Shown: piece after piece, positions 1-8,596 of the stretch
Position numbering within the stretch: position 1 is the stretch's first letter
How the letters are laid out: each line of letters opens with the position of its first letter
Source: Amycolatopsis benzoatilytica AK 16/65
GTDB taxonomy: Bacteria > Actinomycetota > Actinomycetes > Mycobacteriales > Pseudonocardiaceae
Direction: 5' to 3'
Length of the DNA stretch: 64,000 nt
NCBI RefSeq assembly: GCF_000383915.1
Contig: NZ_KB912942.1
Coordinates: 255,806 to 319,805 of the forward strand
Position numbers and translations under genes: made by a program
Notes under the pieces: model-generated
What the model saw: the letters and a program-made list of their open reading frames with translations, nothing else
What the model was told of the DNA's origin: nothing
The model's database searches: none

Positions 1-103
1 TGTTGAGCACCGCTTCCTGAACCCAGCAACACCGTTGCAGCACCATGAGTTCGGCGGCGTCGTCGGGGGTGGCGGGCAGCAGGGTCGCGCCGGGGAGGTC
101 CAT
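1..103 (-). CDS. GNAT family N-acetyltransferase, N-terminal part (runs off the left edge)
   Basis: The first 34 codons of a gene read leftward out of the window. The peptide begins MDLPGATLLPATPDDAAELM and continues with a VLQRCCWVQEA stretch. This is a common N-terminus of actinobacterial GNAT acetyltransferases, where the motif after the first strand contacts the acceptor. The ATG at 101-103 is preceded on the minus strand by AGGA four bases upstream. The gene is divergent from the next GNAT gene. The family call rests on a short segment, and the acetyl-CoA-binding motif lies outside the window, so the substrate cannot be judged. Confidence 0.6.
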   Translation of the reverse strand, partial: MDLPGATLLPATPDDAAELMVLQRCCWVQEAVLN

Positions 104-288
104 GCGGTCCTGTTTATCCGCGATCGCACGTCATGGCAACGGGTGAGGAGGCGTGCGCGACTGCGTTCCTGCGATTCCTTGCCGACCTCCGGTCCTGCTC
201 GACCGCTCAACAGGTGGGAGCCGCTGGCCGCGAAGATCCAGGCGCACGCATCCTGTACAGGTCGACCCCGGATCCGAATGGCAGGCAG

Positions 289-978
289 ATGAGCACGTCC
301 CCGCTCAGCAATCCCGCATGGGCAGCATTGACCGGCCGGCAGGCGCACTTCGCGGAGCAGAAAGGCCAGGTGCTGCGGTACCCGGTCGACGTGTCGCCGT
401 TCCAGGCCGTGCCGGACCGGCCGGACGAGCACGTCTGGCAGGACCTCGCCGACCTGGTCGGCCCCGGTGTCTCGGCCTGGGTGGTCGGCGGCATCGCAGT
501 GCCCGCGCCAGCGGGCTGGACGGTCGAGCACGAGGTGCCGGGCGTCCAGATGGACGGTTCGGCCGTCGACGCGGCGCCGGACGCGGAAGCCGTGCGGCTC
601 ACCGAGGCTGACGTGCCGGAGATGCTCGACTTGACCGAACGTACGAAACCCGGCCCGTTCCTGCCGAAAACCATCGCGCTGGGCACCTATCTGGGCATCC
701 GCCGCGACGGCGCATTGGTCGCCATGGCGGGCGAGCGGATGCGGCTGCCGGGCTGGACCGAGATCAGCGCGGTGTGCACCGATCCGTCGTTCCAGGGGCA
801 GGGGCTGGCCGGCCGGCTGGTCCGCGCGGTCGCGGCGGAGATCCGGGAGCGCGGGGACCGGCCGATGCTGCACGCGGCGGGGAGCAACACCGGGGCGATC
901 CGGCTGTACGAGAAGCTGGGGTTCCGGCTGGCACGGGAGATCGTCTTCGGCGCGTACCGGACTCCGGCGCAAGGCTAG
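289..978 (+). CDS. GNAT family N-acetyltransferase
   Basis: Cytosolic acetyltransferase of 229 residues that transfers acetyl from acetyl-CoA to an unknown amine. The C-terminal third carries the acetyl-CoA site: a strand ISAVCTDPSFQGQGLAGRLV with the Q/R-x-x-G-x-G/A loop, then SNTGAIRLYEKLGF, the usual motif B of FR47-like GNATs. The N-terminal half is less conserved and probably binds substrate. I chose the ATG at 289, which begins MSTSPLSNPAW, over in-frame upstream starts near 133 because the extra sequence looks non-coding; the ribosome site before it is weak. A hairpin-repeat cluster follows the gene. Confidence 0.8.
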   Translation: MSTSPLSNPAWAALTGRQAHFAEQKGQVLRYPVDVSPFQAVPDRPDEHVWQDLADLVGPGVSAWVVGGIAVPAPAGWTVEHEVPGVQMDGSAVDAAPDAEAVRLTEADVPEMLDLTERTKPGPFLPKTIALGTYLGIRRDGALVAMAGERMRLPGWTEISAVCTDPSFQGQGLAGRLVRAVAAEIRERGDRPMLHAAGSNTGAIRLYEKLGFRLAREIVFGAYRTPAQG

Positions 979-999
979 GGTCTGGTGGTCCCGATCCAG

Positions 1000-1114
1000 G
1001 TCCGGGAATGGCCCCTTGACGGAATCTGAGTCCGGCAGGGGCCCGTTGAGGGAATCTGCGTCCGGCAGGGGCTCGTTGAGGGAATCTGAGTCCGGCAGGG
1101 GCCCCTTCACGGCA
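1000..1114. repeat. Interspersed hairpin repeat, copy 1 (three tandem half-units)
   Basis: Member of the window-wide family (core GTCCGTGAAGGG...CCCTTCACGGAC). Here a half-unit of about 33 bp (TTGAGGGAATCTGAGTCCGG followed by CAGGGGC) is repeated three times before the closing GGGGCCCCTTCACGG. It lies between the GNAT stop and the RNase Z start. Confidence 0.8.
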
Positions 1115-1243
1115 GTTCCGCGGCGAGGCGGACAGGATCACGCGACCCGAGCGGAGCCAGTGGAAGACACCGGTAAGCCGGTTTGGTCTGGCCGGACGCA
1201 ATTCGGTGGCACCTCGCCCTCGTGGACCGAGAGGATGGTGCCC

Positions 1244-2152
1244 ATGTCCCGACGCGAGCTCGTCGTGCTGGGTTCGGCGAGCCAGACGCCGACCCGGCAC
1301 CGCAACCACAACGGCTACCTGCTGCGGTTCGACGCCGACGGCGTGCTTTTCGATCCGGGCGAAGGCACTCAGCGGCAGATGACGCACGCGGGCGTGTCGG
1401 CGAACGAACTGACCCATCTCTGCGTCACCCACTTCCACGGCGACCACAGCCTGGGCCTGGCCGGGGTGATCCAACGCCTCTCGCTCGACGCGGTCGCCCA
1501 CCCGGTGCGCTGCCACTACCCGGCGTCCGGCCAGGAGTACTTCGACCGGTTGCGGCACTCGACGGTCTTCCACGAACGCACCGAACTGGTCGAGCACCCG
1601 GCCTCTGGACCCGGTCCGCTGGACGGCCCGCTGTCGGCGTATCAGCTGGACCACCGCATCGACTGCTTCGGCTACCGCTATGCCGAACCAGACGGCGTCC
1701 GGATGCTCCCGGACGCGTTGGCCGCGGCCGGCGTTCGCGGGGCCGACGTGCGGAAACTTCAGGCGGACGGCGTGTTCGTCACGCCTGAGCGCACCGTCGG
1801 GCTGGCGGACGTGAGCGTCCCGCGCCCGGGACAGGTGGTCGCGTTCGTGATGGACACGCGCCTGTGCGAGGGCGCGTTCGCCTGCGCCCGGGAAGCGGAC
1901 CTGCTGGTGGCGGAATCGACCTTCCGCGCGGACGACGCCGACCTGGCGCACCGCTACGGGCACCTGACCAGCACCGAAGCCGGCCTCCTCGCGGCGGAGT
2001 CGGGTGCCCGGGAGTTGCTGCTCACGCACTTTTCGCAGCGATACCCCTACGCGGAGGCCGACCGGTTCCGCGATGAGGCGGCGAAGGTATTCGACGGGGA
2101 GATCCACGTGGCACGGGACTTGGACGTCGTGCCGCTGCCGTCGCGGCGTTGA
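1244..2152 (+). CDS. rnz: Ribonuclease Z (tRNA 3'-processing endonuclease)
   Basis: 302-residue metallo-beta-lactamase-fold protein of the RNase Z type, which cuts tRNA precursors 3' of the discriminator base in the cytosol. The zinc motif THFHGDH sits at residues 62-68 (H63, H65, D67, H68). A downstream MDTR supplies the bridging Asp and LLTHFSQRY the last His. The N-terminal LGSASQTPT and NHNGYLL segments are typical of the family, and the length matches bacterial RNase Z of about 300 residues. The start at 1244 is nine bases after GAGAGG. An ATG at 1235 is in frame but abuts that ribosome site. The following gene is co-oriented, 106 bases downstream. Confidence 0.88.
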   Translation: MSRRELVVLGSASQTPTRHRNHNGYLLRFDADGVLFDPGEGTQRQMTHAGVSANELTHLCVTHFHGDHSLGLAGVIQRLSLDAVAHPVRCHYPASGQEYFDRLRHSTVFHERTELVEHPASGPGPLDGPLSAYQLDHRIDCFGYRYAEPDGVRMLPDALAAAGVRGADVRKLQADGVFVTPERTVGLADVSVPRPGQVVAFVMDTRLCEGAFACAREADLLVAESTFRADDADLAHRYGHLTSTEAGLLAAESGARELLLTHFSQRYPYAEADRFRDEAAKVFDGEIHVARDLDVVPLPSRR

Positions 2153-2258
2153 GCGGAAGGCACCCGGCAGCCAACGCACCCGGCGCCGACGATTTCCGGC
2201 GGCGTGTCGGTACCCACCCGGGCCGCGCGGGTACCGGCTCGTGACAGACTGCCGAGCG

Positions 2259-5200
2259 ATGTACACGCCGTCTGATCTCGCTGACCTGCTCGAATGCGAG
2301 CACCGGAGCATCCTCAACCAGGCGCTGGCGGCGGGGATTCCCGGCGCGCCGCGGCCCGGTTCCGGGCCCGATCGGCTGGCGGTGAAGTACGGGCGCGAGC
2401 ACGAGGCGGCCACCCTCAACCGACTGCGCGGCGAGCGCAGGCAGGTCGTGGAGATCGAGGAGCACGATCCGGTCGCAGCGGCGAAGGCGACCGAGGAAGC
2501 GCTGCGGGGCGGCGCGCCGGTGGTCTACCAGGCGGTGTTCCACGACGGCGAGTTCTCCGGGCGCGCGGACTTTCTCCTCCGCGACGACCAGGGCCGCTAC
2601 GAGGTCTATGACACCAAGCTCGCTCGGCACGCGAAGCCGTCGGCGGTCGTGCAGCTGACTGCGTATGCCGACGCGTTGCGGCGCGGCGGCTGGCCCGCCG
2701 GTCCGGAGATGCACCTGCTGCTCGGCGACGGCAGCACGCGCAGCCTGCGCGTCGACGACTTCCTCCCGCTCGTCGACCGGCTCCGGGACCGCTTGCTGGA
2801 CCGGCCGCCGCAGCTGCCGGATCGGGTCTGGGCCGACGAGCGGCCGGCTTGCACCGGGTGTGCCTTCGCTGATCATTGCTCGTCCGCGCGGGAGGCGGAC
2901 CGCGATCTGTCGCTGGTCGCGGGGATGCGCGGCGAGCAGCGGCGCAAGCTGGCGACTGCTGGTCTCGGCACGATCGACGCGCTCGCCGCGGCGGACCCGG
3001 CCGACCGCCCGCGCGACATGTCCGAGGGGACGTTCGCCTCGCTGCGCGCGCAGGCGGCGATCCAGGTCCGGCAGGACGAGACCGGCGAGCTGGCCTGCGA
3101 AATCATCGATCCGGACGCGCTCGCCGGGCTGCCCGAAGCCAATCCCGGTGACGTCTACTTCGACATGGAAGGCGATCCGTACGCGCAGGCCGGCGCCGGC
3201 CTGGAGTACCTGTTCGGCGCGGTCACCCCGGACGAGCGGTTCACGCCCTTCTGGGCGCATTCGCGCGCGCAGGAGAAACGGGCGTTCGAGGAGTTCATCG
3301 ACTTCGCCACCGAGCGGCTCGCGGAAAATCCTGGCGCGCATGTGTATCACTACGCACCGTACGAGGTCACCGCGATCAAGCGGCTCGCCGCGGTGCACGG
3401 AACGCGCGAGGAGGCCGTGGACGAGCTCGTGCGCAGCGGAGCGATGATCGACCTGTATGCCGTGGTGCGCAAAGCTTTGCGGGTCGGGCAACGGTCGTAT
3501 TCGATCAAGTACCTGGAGCCGCTGTACATGCCGGAAGCGCGCGACGGCGAGGTGAAAACGGCGGCGTCGAGCATCGAGGCGTACGAGGAATATCTGACGC
3601 TGAACGCGACCGGCGATGCTGAGCAGGCTGCCACCGTGCTGCGAGGAATCGCTGACTACAACGAGTACGACTGCGTTTCCACCTGGCGGTTGCACGAGTT
3701 CCTTCATCGGGTGCGGTCCGAAGCCGGGATCGAGCTCGCCGAACCGGCACCAGAGTCCGAAGTGGACGCTCTGCTGCGCCGTACCGAGGAAGAGGAAGCG
3801 GCACAGCGCCGCGCCGAACGCGCCGCCGCGATGGCCGCGCTGGTCGACCCGCTGCTCGAGGGTCTTCCGGACGACCCCGCGGACTTCACCCCGGACGAGC
3901 ACGCCCGAGCGCTGCTGGCCGCGTCGGTCGGCTACCACCGGCGCGAGACGAACCCGGCGTGGTGGGAGTTCTTCCGGCAGCTGGCCGCGCCGATCGGCGA
4001 CCTCGAGGTCGACACCACCTGCGCGGTCCCGGTTTCGGTAACCGCCGGGGAATGGGTGCCGCCGTCGGGCCGGCTGCGGACCGCCAAGCGCACGCTGGTG
4101 GTGCGGTGCGACCCGGACCGGCCGCATCCCTTCGCGCCGGGCGATGACGTGCGGTTGCGCTACGGCGCGGGCGCCCGGGACGCGAAAGTCGTTTCCACGA
4201 CAGCGGTCGAGGTGACGCTGGAGGAGAGCAGCGCGCCCGACCAGACCTCGGACGACCGTCCGGCCGCGGTTCTGCCCGGCAGCCCGGTCCGTCCGTCGCC
4301 GAAGGACGAGGCGGTCGCCGACCTGGCCCGATTGGTCGGCGAAACGTTGCCGGAACTGCCGAAGCATCCGGGTGTCGACCTGCTGCGCCGGGTGCCGCGA
4401 CTGCGCGGCGGACTGCCGGCGCCGGGCGAGGACTTGGTCGCGACGGTCATTTCCGCGGTGGACGGCCTCGACGGGTCGGTGCTCGCCGTCCAGGGGCCGC
4501 CGGGTGCCGGGAAGACCTATCTGGCCGGGAAGCTGATCGCGCATCTGGTGCGTTCGGGGCGGACCGTCGGGGTCACGTCGAACAGCCACAAGGCGGTCGA
4601 GAACGTGCTTTCCGCGGCGATGGAGAACGCGCCGTCGATGGCCTGCGCCAAGCGGGCCAAGCGGACGCCGGATCCGTCGCTGCCGTGGGAGCAGCCTAAG
4701 AACAACACGGCGCTGGTGCGCTGGCGCGAAGAACACGACACCGGGCACCTCGTCGGCGGCACGGCGTGGACGTTCGCCAACGCCGCGGTCCGCGACGAAC
4801 CGTTCGACGTGCTCGTCATCGACGAGGCCGGCCAGTTCGCGCTCGCGGACGCGCTCGCGGTGTCGATGTGCGCGAAGAACGTGGTGCTGCTGGGCGATCC
4901 GCAGCAGCTGCCGCAGGTGGTGCAGGGCACGCACCCGGCGGGTGCGGAGGCGTCGGCGCTCGGCCACCTGATCGGCGACGCGGACATCATCCCGCCGGAT
5001 CTGGGCTACTTCCTCGACCTGACGCGCCGGATGCATCCTGACGTGTGCGCGCCCGTTTCGCGGCTCTCGTACGCGGGATTGCTGCACTCGCACCCGTCGG
5101 CTTCGCGTTCGATCGACGGTTTTCGCTCAGGTCTCTATCTGGCGTCGGTGGAGCACCGCGGCAACACCACCCGGTCGGTGGAAGAGGCCGAGCAGGTCGT

Positions 5201-5609
5201 TTCGGTGATCAAGTCGTTGCATGGCCGGTCGTGGGAAGGCCGCCCGCTGACCGATGCCGATTTCCTCGTGGTCGCGCCGTACAACCTGCAGGCCCGGGTG
5301 GTGACGCGGGCGCTGTCCGACGCCGGGCACGGCGACATCCGAGTGGGCACGGTGGACCGGTTCCAGGGCCAGGAAGCCCCGGTGGTGGTGACGACCATGA
5401 CGTCCTCGTCGGCGGTCGATCTGCCACGCGGACTGGATTTCCTGTTGTCCCGCAACCGGTTGAACGTGGCGCTGTCGCGCGCGCAGTCGGTGGCGGTGCT
5501 GGTGTGCTCGCCGCGGCTGCTGGAGGCGGACATCCGGACGGTGGAGCAGATGCGGCTGGTGTCGGGGATGCTCGGGTTGCTGCGGGACGCTCGGGAGTGG
5601 GTTGGCTGA
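2259..5609 (+). CDS. TM0106-type RecB-like nuclease fused to a Dna2/NAM7-type helicase
   Basis: 1116-residue DNA-metabolism protein. The N-terminus is a RecB-like PD-(D/E)xK nuclease (GRADF with D104, then YDTK with D118 and K120), followed by a CTGC...C cysteine cluster near residue 205-215 that may hold an Fe-S cluster. The middle contains an RNase-H-like segment (DVYFDMEGDPY, YHYAPYE). The C-terminus is a superfamily 1 helicase: Walker A GPPGAGKTYLAGK near residue 747, Walker B VIDEAGQF near 852, then GDPQQLPQ, TVDRFQGQE and LNVALSRA. The domain order matches the TM0106 family of putative nucleases, whose cellular role is not established; repair of DNA or R-loops is a reasonable inference. 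The ATG at 2259 begins MYTPSDLADLLECEHRS, the conserved family start. Confidence 0.85.
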   Translation: MYTPSDLADLLECEHRSILNQALAAGIPGAPRPGSGPDRLAVKYGREHEAATLNRLRGERRQVVEIEEHDPVAAAKATEEALRGGAPVVYQAVFHDGEFSGRADFLLRDDQGRYEVYDTKLARHAKPSAVVQLTAYADALRRGGWPAGPEMHLLLGDGSTRSLRVDDFLPLVDRLRDRLLDRPPQLPDRVWADERPACTGCAFADHCSSAREADRDLSLVAGMRGEQRRKLATAGLGTIDALAAADPADRPRDMSEGTFASLRAQAAIQVRQDETGELACEIIDPDALAGLPEANPGDVYFDMEGDPYAQAGAGLEYLFGAVTPDERFTPFWAHSRAQEKRAFEEFIDFATERLAENPGAHVYHYAPYEVTAIKRLAAVHGTREEAVDELVRSGAMIDLYAVVRKALRVGQRSYSIKYLEPLYMPEARDGEVKTAASSIEAYEEYLTLNATGDAEQAATVLRGIADYNEYDCVSTWRLHEFLHRVRSEAGIELAEPAPESEVDALLRRTEEEEAAQRRAERAAAMAALVDPLLEGLPDDPADFTPDEHARALLAASVGYHRRETNPAWWEFFRQLAAPIGDLEVDTTCAVPVSVTAGEWVPPSGRLRTAKRTLVVRCDPDRPHPFAPGDDVRLRYGAGARDAKVVSTTAVEVTLEESSAPDQTSDDRPAAVLPGSPVRPSPKDEAVADLARLVGETLPELPKHPGVDLLRRVPRLRGGLPAPGEDLVATVISAVDGLDGSVLAVQGPPGAGKTYLAGKLIAHLVRSGRTVGVTSNSHKAVENVLSAAMENAPSMACAKRAKRTPDPSLPWEQPKNNTALVRWREEHDTGHLVGGTAWTFANAAVRDEPFDVLVIDEAGQFALADALAVSMCAKNVVLLGDPQQLPQVVQGTHPAGAEASALGHLIGDADIIPPDLGYFLDLTRRMHPDVCAPVSRLSYAGLLHSHPSASRSIDGFRSGLYLASVEHRGNTTRSVEEAEQVVSVIKSLHGRSWEGRPLTDADFLVVAPYNLQARVVTRALSDAGHGDIRVGTVDRFQGQEAPVVVTTMTSSSAVDLPRGLDFLLSRNRLNVALSRAQSVAVLVCSPRLLEADIRTVEQMRLVSGMLGLLRDAREWVG

Positions 5610-6420
5610 GCCGCGAAGATCCGTCCGGCAGCGAACTCGCCGTTCCGGCCAACCCGCCGCACCGGTCGGACAACCCGTTGCCGGGAAACAAGATCGGGCT
5701 GTCCCGCCCGGCCGTTCCGGTGGGGGGCCGGCGGCCGGGCGGGACACATGTCCCCGCTGCGCGACCGTGCGGGAGCGGGCGCTGCGAGCGGGGTAGCCAG
5801 GGGCGCCCCGCGTCGACCGGTTGGGCCCGGCGGCGGGGGCGCGGGGACCCCGTCCGCGCGGGGCACTGGGGGGAGATGCCGCTGCGGACGGGGGGTTTGG
5901 GGGCCGGTGCGGTGGTCGCCTGCGCGGCGAGTAGCGCGACCAGGCTCCGGACGGAGCCGGTATTCCTGGAAGGCAGTGTGGTGAGGCCCGGGGACATCAC
6001 CGCACCGGCTCCTGAGTACAACGCTTGCGGGCCGGGAAAATTCCCGCCCCGCCGGGTAGGGGTGTGCTCCCGCTCTCCTCCGGACCGGCTGGGGGTTGAC
6101 CGGCCGGCGGGAGCAGGAGCACCGGTTCCCGTCCCCGCGCCTGAGGGGGAGCAGATGCGCGGGACGGGTGGTTCGTCGCCGGTACGGGGGCCGCCTCGCG
6201 GCGAGTGGCACGACCAGGCTCCGGCCGGACCGGTATTCCTGGAAGGCAGAAGGTGAGGCCCGGGGGCACCTCCGTACCGACACTCTGTACAACGCGCGGA
6301 CCCGGCGAATGTTCCGGCCGCGCAAGGTGATGTGGGTCGCCATCGAACGAGTGGCGGCGCGGCCCGGGGACGCGGCGACCAAACGATTGCTCAGGTGTCC
6401 GGCAAGACGGCACCGGCCGT

Positions 6421-6560
6421 GCCTTCGTCTGGAGCGGATGGTCAGGCCGTGCCTTCGCCTCCCTCGGATGGTCAGGCCGTGCCTTCGCCTCGAGCAGATG
6501 GTCAGGCCGGACCTTCGCCTCCCTCGGATGGTGAGGTCGTGGCTTCGTCGTGAACGGATG
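6421..6560. repeat. 30-bp tandem repeat, four and two-thirds units
   Basis: The unit contains GGATGGTCAGGCCGTGCCTT followed by CGCCTCCCTC. Units lie at 6421, 6451, 6481 and 6511, with a partial one to 6560. The period is a multiple of three, so every frame gives a decapeptide repeat (for example DGQAVPSPPS). No frame has a credible start or flanking domain, so I treat it as non-coding. Confidence 0.75.
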
Positions 6561-6631
6561 GCGCGCTGCGTTCGGGCAGCCGACTCGGAGCGGGCATCGT
6601 CGACAGGCGGGTTGACCCAGGTCACTCGCGA

Positions 6632-6666
6632 ACGAACTTGTTCGTAACGAACATGTTCGTTAGAGT
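6632..6666 (+). promoter_or_regulatory. Promoter overlapped by two palindromic repressor sites
   Basis: The near-perfect palindrome ACGAACTTGTTCGT (6632-6645) is followed by the perfect 16-mer AACGAACATGTTCGTT (6646-6661), with centres 15 bp apart. A TTGTTC -35-like box (6639-6644) and a TAGAGT -10-like box (6661-6666), 16 bp apart, lie within or against the palindromes, so a bound repressor would block transcription of the monooxygenase at 6705. The geometry is typical of TetR-family operators. No TetR gene is adjacent, so the regulator is presumably encoded elsewhere. Confidence 0.7.
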
Positions 6667-6704
6667 GGCTCAGGTACCCACTGGAACGAAACCTGGAGCA
6701 CCCC

Positions 6705-7820
6705 ATGACCATCACCATCGTCGGTGCCGGCCTCGGCGGCCTCACCCTCGCCCGCGTTCTCCACGTCCACGGCATCGAAGCCACTGTCCTTGATCTGGAC
6801 GCGTCCCCGACCGCACGCACTCAGGGCGGGATGCTCGACATTCACGAAGACGCCGGCCAGGTCGCCCTCCGCGCTGCCGGCCTCCATTCCGAATTCCTCG
6901 GTCTCGTCCATGCCGGAGGCCAGGAAACCCGCGTCTACGACCGCGCCGCGACACTCAGGCATTCCCAACCCGACGACGGAGCCGGTGATCGGCCGGAAGC
7001 GGAACGCGGCGCCCTTCGCGACCTCCTCCTCGACTCCCTCCCCGAGGGCACCGTCCGGTGGGGCACGAAAGTCGTCGCCGCCGAAGGGCTGCCTGGTGGG
7101 CCGCACCGGCTCGTCCTCGCCGACGGCACGTCGCTGACCACCGACCTGCTGGTGGGCGCGGACGGGGCCTGGTCGCGGGTCCGGTCGCTCGTCTCGCCGG
7201 AGCAGCCGGCCTACACCGGAATCTCGTTCGTCGAGATCGACCTTCTCGAGGCGGACGTGCGCCATCCGGCCGCCGCCGCGCTGCTCGGCGGCGGGATGAC
7301 CTTCGCGCTGGGCGCGGACAAGGGGTTCCTTTCGCACCGCGAGCCGGACGGCAGTCTGCACGTTTACGTCGCCCTCCGCGTACCGGAAGACTGGGTCGAC
7401 TCGGTCGACTTCACTGATGCGGCGGCCGGGAAAGCCGCTGTGCTGAACCAGTTCGACGGCTGGTCCGAGCGGCTTCGCGCGCTGGTCGTGGACGCGGACG
7501 GCGCGCTCGTACCGAGGCTGATCCACGCGCTGCCGATCGGACATTCGTGGTCCCGGGTTCCGGGCGTGACGCTGCTGGGCGACGCCGCGCACCTCATGTC
7601 GCCGTTCGCGGGCGAGGGCGCGAACCTCGCCATGCTGGACGGTGCGGAGCTCGGGCTCGCGCTGGCGCGGCATCCGGGGGAAGTGGAGCGTGCGCTCGCC
7701 GAGTACGAGGCGGAGCTGTTCCCGCGCAGCGCGAAGTCGGCCGCGGCGTCGGCGCAAACGCTGGAACTGTGCTTCGGCAGTGAGGCGCCTCGGGGCATCT
7801 TGGAGTTGTTCGGCGCCTGA
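6705..7820 (+). CDS. FAD-dependent monooxygenase, TetX-like
   Basis: 371-residue flavoprotein of the group A aromatic-hydroxylase family, closest in overall pattern to TetX-like enzymes. The N-terminal Rossmann motif is GAGLGGLTLA (residues 6-15). The central DLLVGADGAWSRVR is the family's DG motif. GDAAHLMSPFAGEGANLAM near residue 285-305 binds the FAD ribityl chain. Members use NAD(P)H and O2 to hydroxylate aromatic or polyketide substrates, and some inactivate drugs; the substrate here is unknown. The promoter carries twin palindromes, suggesting induction by a small molecule. It is convergent with the LPMO gene, with a hairpin repeat between. Confidence 0.85.
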   Translation: MTITIVGAGLGGLTLARVLHVHGIEATVLDLDASPTARTQGGMLDIHEDAGQVALRAAGLHSEFLGLVHAGGQETRVYDRAATLRHSQPDDGAGDRPEAERGALRDLLLDSLPEGTVRWGTKVVAAEGLPGGPHRLVLADGTSLTTDLLVGADGAWSRVRSLVSPEQPAYTGISFVEIDLLEADVRHPAAAALLGGGMTFALGADKGFLSHREPDGSLHVYVALRVPEDWVDSVDFTDAAAGKAAVLNQFDGWSERLRALVVDADGALVPRLIHALPIGHSWSRVPGVTLLGDAAHLMSPFAGEGANLAMLDGAELGLALARHPGEVERALAEYEAELFPRSAKSAAASAQTLELCFGSEAPRGILELFGA

Positions 7821-7894
7821 GATCAAAGCTGGCTTTCCCTGACGCTGGGAGCTGGCTCAGCGCTTGTCTCAGGCGCCGAGCGGTCCACTGGCGT

Positions 7895-7949
7895 GTCCGT
7901 GAAGGGACCCTTGCGGGACTTGGATTCCCTCGAGGGGTCCCTCACGGAC
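7895..7949. repeat. Interspersed hairpin repeat, copy 2
   Basis: GTCCGTGAAGGGACCCTTG and its inverted arm GGGGTCCCTCACGGAC enclose a short GACTTGGATTCC centre. It lies between the stops of two convergent genes (monooxygenase and LPMO), where it could fold as a bidirectional terminator. Confidence 0.8.
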
Positions 7950-7964
7950 CGGCCGCCGGGCGGG

Positions 7965-8483
7965 CTATCCGCCGACGTTCAGGTCGATGCAGGCGTAGAA
8001 CGCGTTGCCGGTATCCGCGATGTTCCACACCGCGAGCACCTTCCGCGGTCCGGGATAGGCACTGAGGTCGACCTGGTGCGAGACGGTCTCCGGCGGGATG
8101 GAGTCGTTGCCGCTGAAGCTCGCGACCATGGTGTTGCCGATGTAGTACTCGTAGTCCAGGGTGCGGTGCCGGGCGGTGAAGACCCAGTCGAACGTGACCT
8201 GGCTGCCGACCGGGGTGACCGTCCAGCCCTTGCTGTCGTCGTCGAGGTCGGCGAACCGGTCGACGCCGCCGCTGCAGCTGTGCAGGCCCTTCGGGCCCTC
8301 GACGCTCTGCGGTTCCCACTGGATGTCGCCGCAGGACACGGTTCCGTCCGCGCACTGGGCCTGCCGGCTCGGCGGGGAGTTCACGTAGCCGTGCGCGCTG
8401 GCGATGCCGGGTCCGATCAGCATCAGCGCCGGAGCGAGCACCACGCCGCCGAGAGCGGCGAGGATCGAGCGTTTGCGGGGCAT
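7965..8483 (-). CDS. Secreted lytic polysaccharide monooxygenase (AA10, chitin type)
   Basis: 172-residue secreted copper enzyme that oxidatively cleaves crystalline chitin or cellulose. A signal peptide ends at ASA-H, so maturation exposes His31 as the N-terminal copper ligand (HGYVNSPPSRQ). The second histidine-brace residue is H106 in TARHRTLDYEYYI. The segment CGDIQWEPQSVEGPKG is characteristic of AA10 (formerly CBM33). There is no extra binding domain, so this is the single-domain form. The ATG at 8483 is preceded by GGAG with good spacing. A perfect TGGTCTAGACCA lies about 115 bases upstream, which points to DasR/GlcNAc control and so to chitin as the likely target. Confidence 0.92.
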   Translation of the reverse strand: MPRKRSILAALGGVVLAPALMLIGPGIASAHGYVNSPPSRQAQCADGTVSCGDIQWEPQSVEGPKGLHSCSGGVDRFADLDDDSKGWTVTPVGSQVTFDWVFTARHRTLDYEYYIGNTMVASFSGNDSIPPETVSHQVDLSAYPGPRKVLAVWNIADTGNAFYACIDLNVGG

Positions 8484-8596
8484 TGCTGGCTCCTTCGAAG
8501 CCGGGCCCGCTCCCGCGCCGGCGGACGACGGCAGCACCGGGGCGCGACCGACCGGCCCGCGGTGGGGTGGTGCGCGGGCGGAGAGGGGAGAATTGG

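Larger units (their letters stand above)
5610..6704. other. 1.1 kb stretch without a convincing gene; duplicated module
   Basis: No open frame here has recognisable protein content. A module of roughly 120 bp occurs twice, near 5920-6035 and near 6197-6316. Both copies share ACCAGGCTCCGG, then CCGGTATTCCTGGAAGGCAG, GTGAGGCCCGGGG and a GTACAACGC end. The related flanks suggest a tandem duplication with a period of about 270 bp. Open frames on both strands cross it with different peptides, which argues for a DNA- or RNA-level element rather than a gene. The right part holds a 30-bp tandem repeat and the promoter of the next gene. Confidence 0.6.

Noticed and set aside
764..2419. Long minus-strand open frame of 551 codons across rnz
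   Set aside because: It is the antisense of the RNase Z gene; low-complexity Arg/Pro/Gly content and no domain. High GC removes stop codons from other frames.
2022..5093. Minus-strand open frame of more than 1,000 codons opposite the nuclease/helicase
   Set aside because: The plus strand encodes ordered nuclease and helicase motifs; the antisense product has none.
2259..5609. Cas4-like or defence-island nuclease
   Set aside because: The domain order is that of the TM0106 group, and there is no cas, restriction-modification or other defence gene around it.
6421..6560. Possible CRISPR array (30-bp repeats)
   Set aside because: Units are directly contiguous, with no spacers and no cas genes nearby. 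The same applies to the array at 44331-44450.
5610..6650. Gene encoding decapeptide repeats (DGQAVPSPPS) in the 6.3-6.6 kb stretch
   Set aside because: No credible start, ribosome site or flanking domain, and all three frames are open because the period is a multiple of three.
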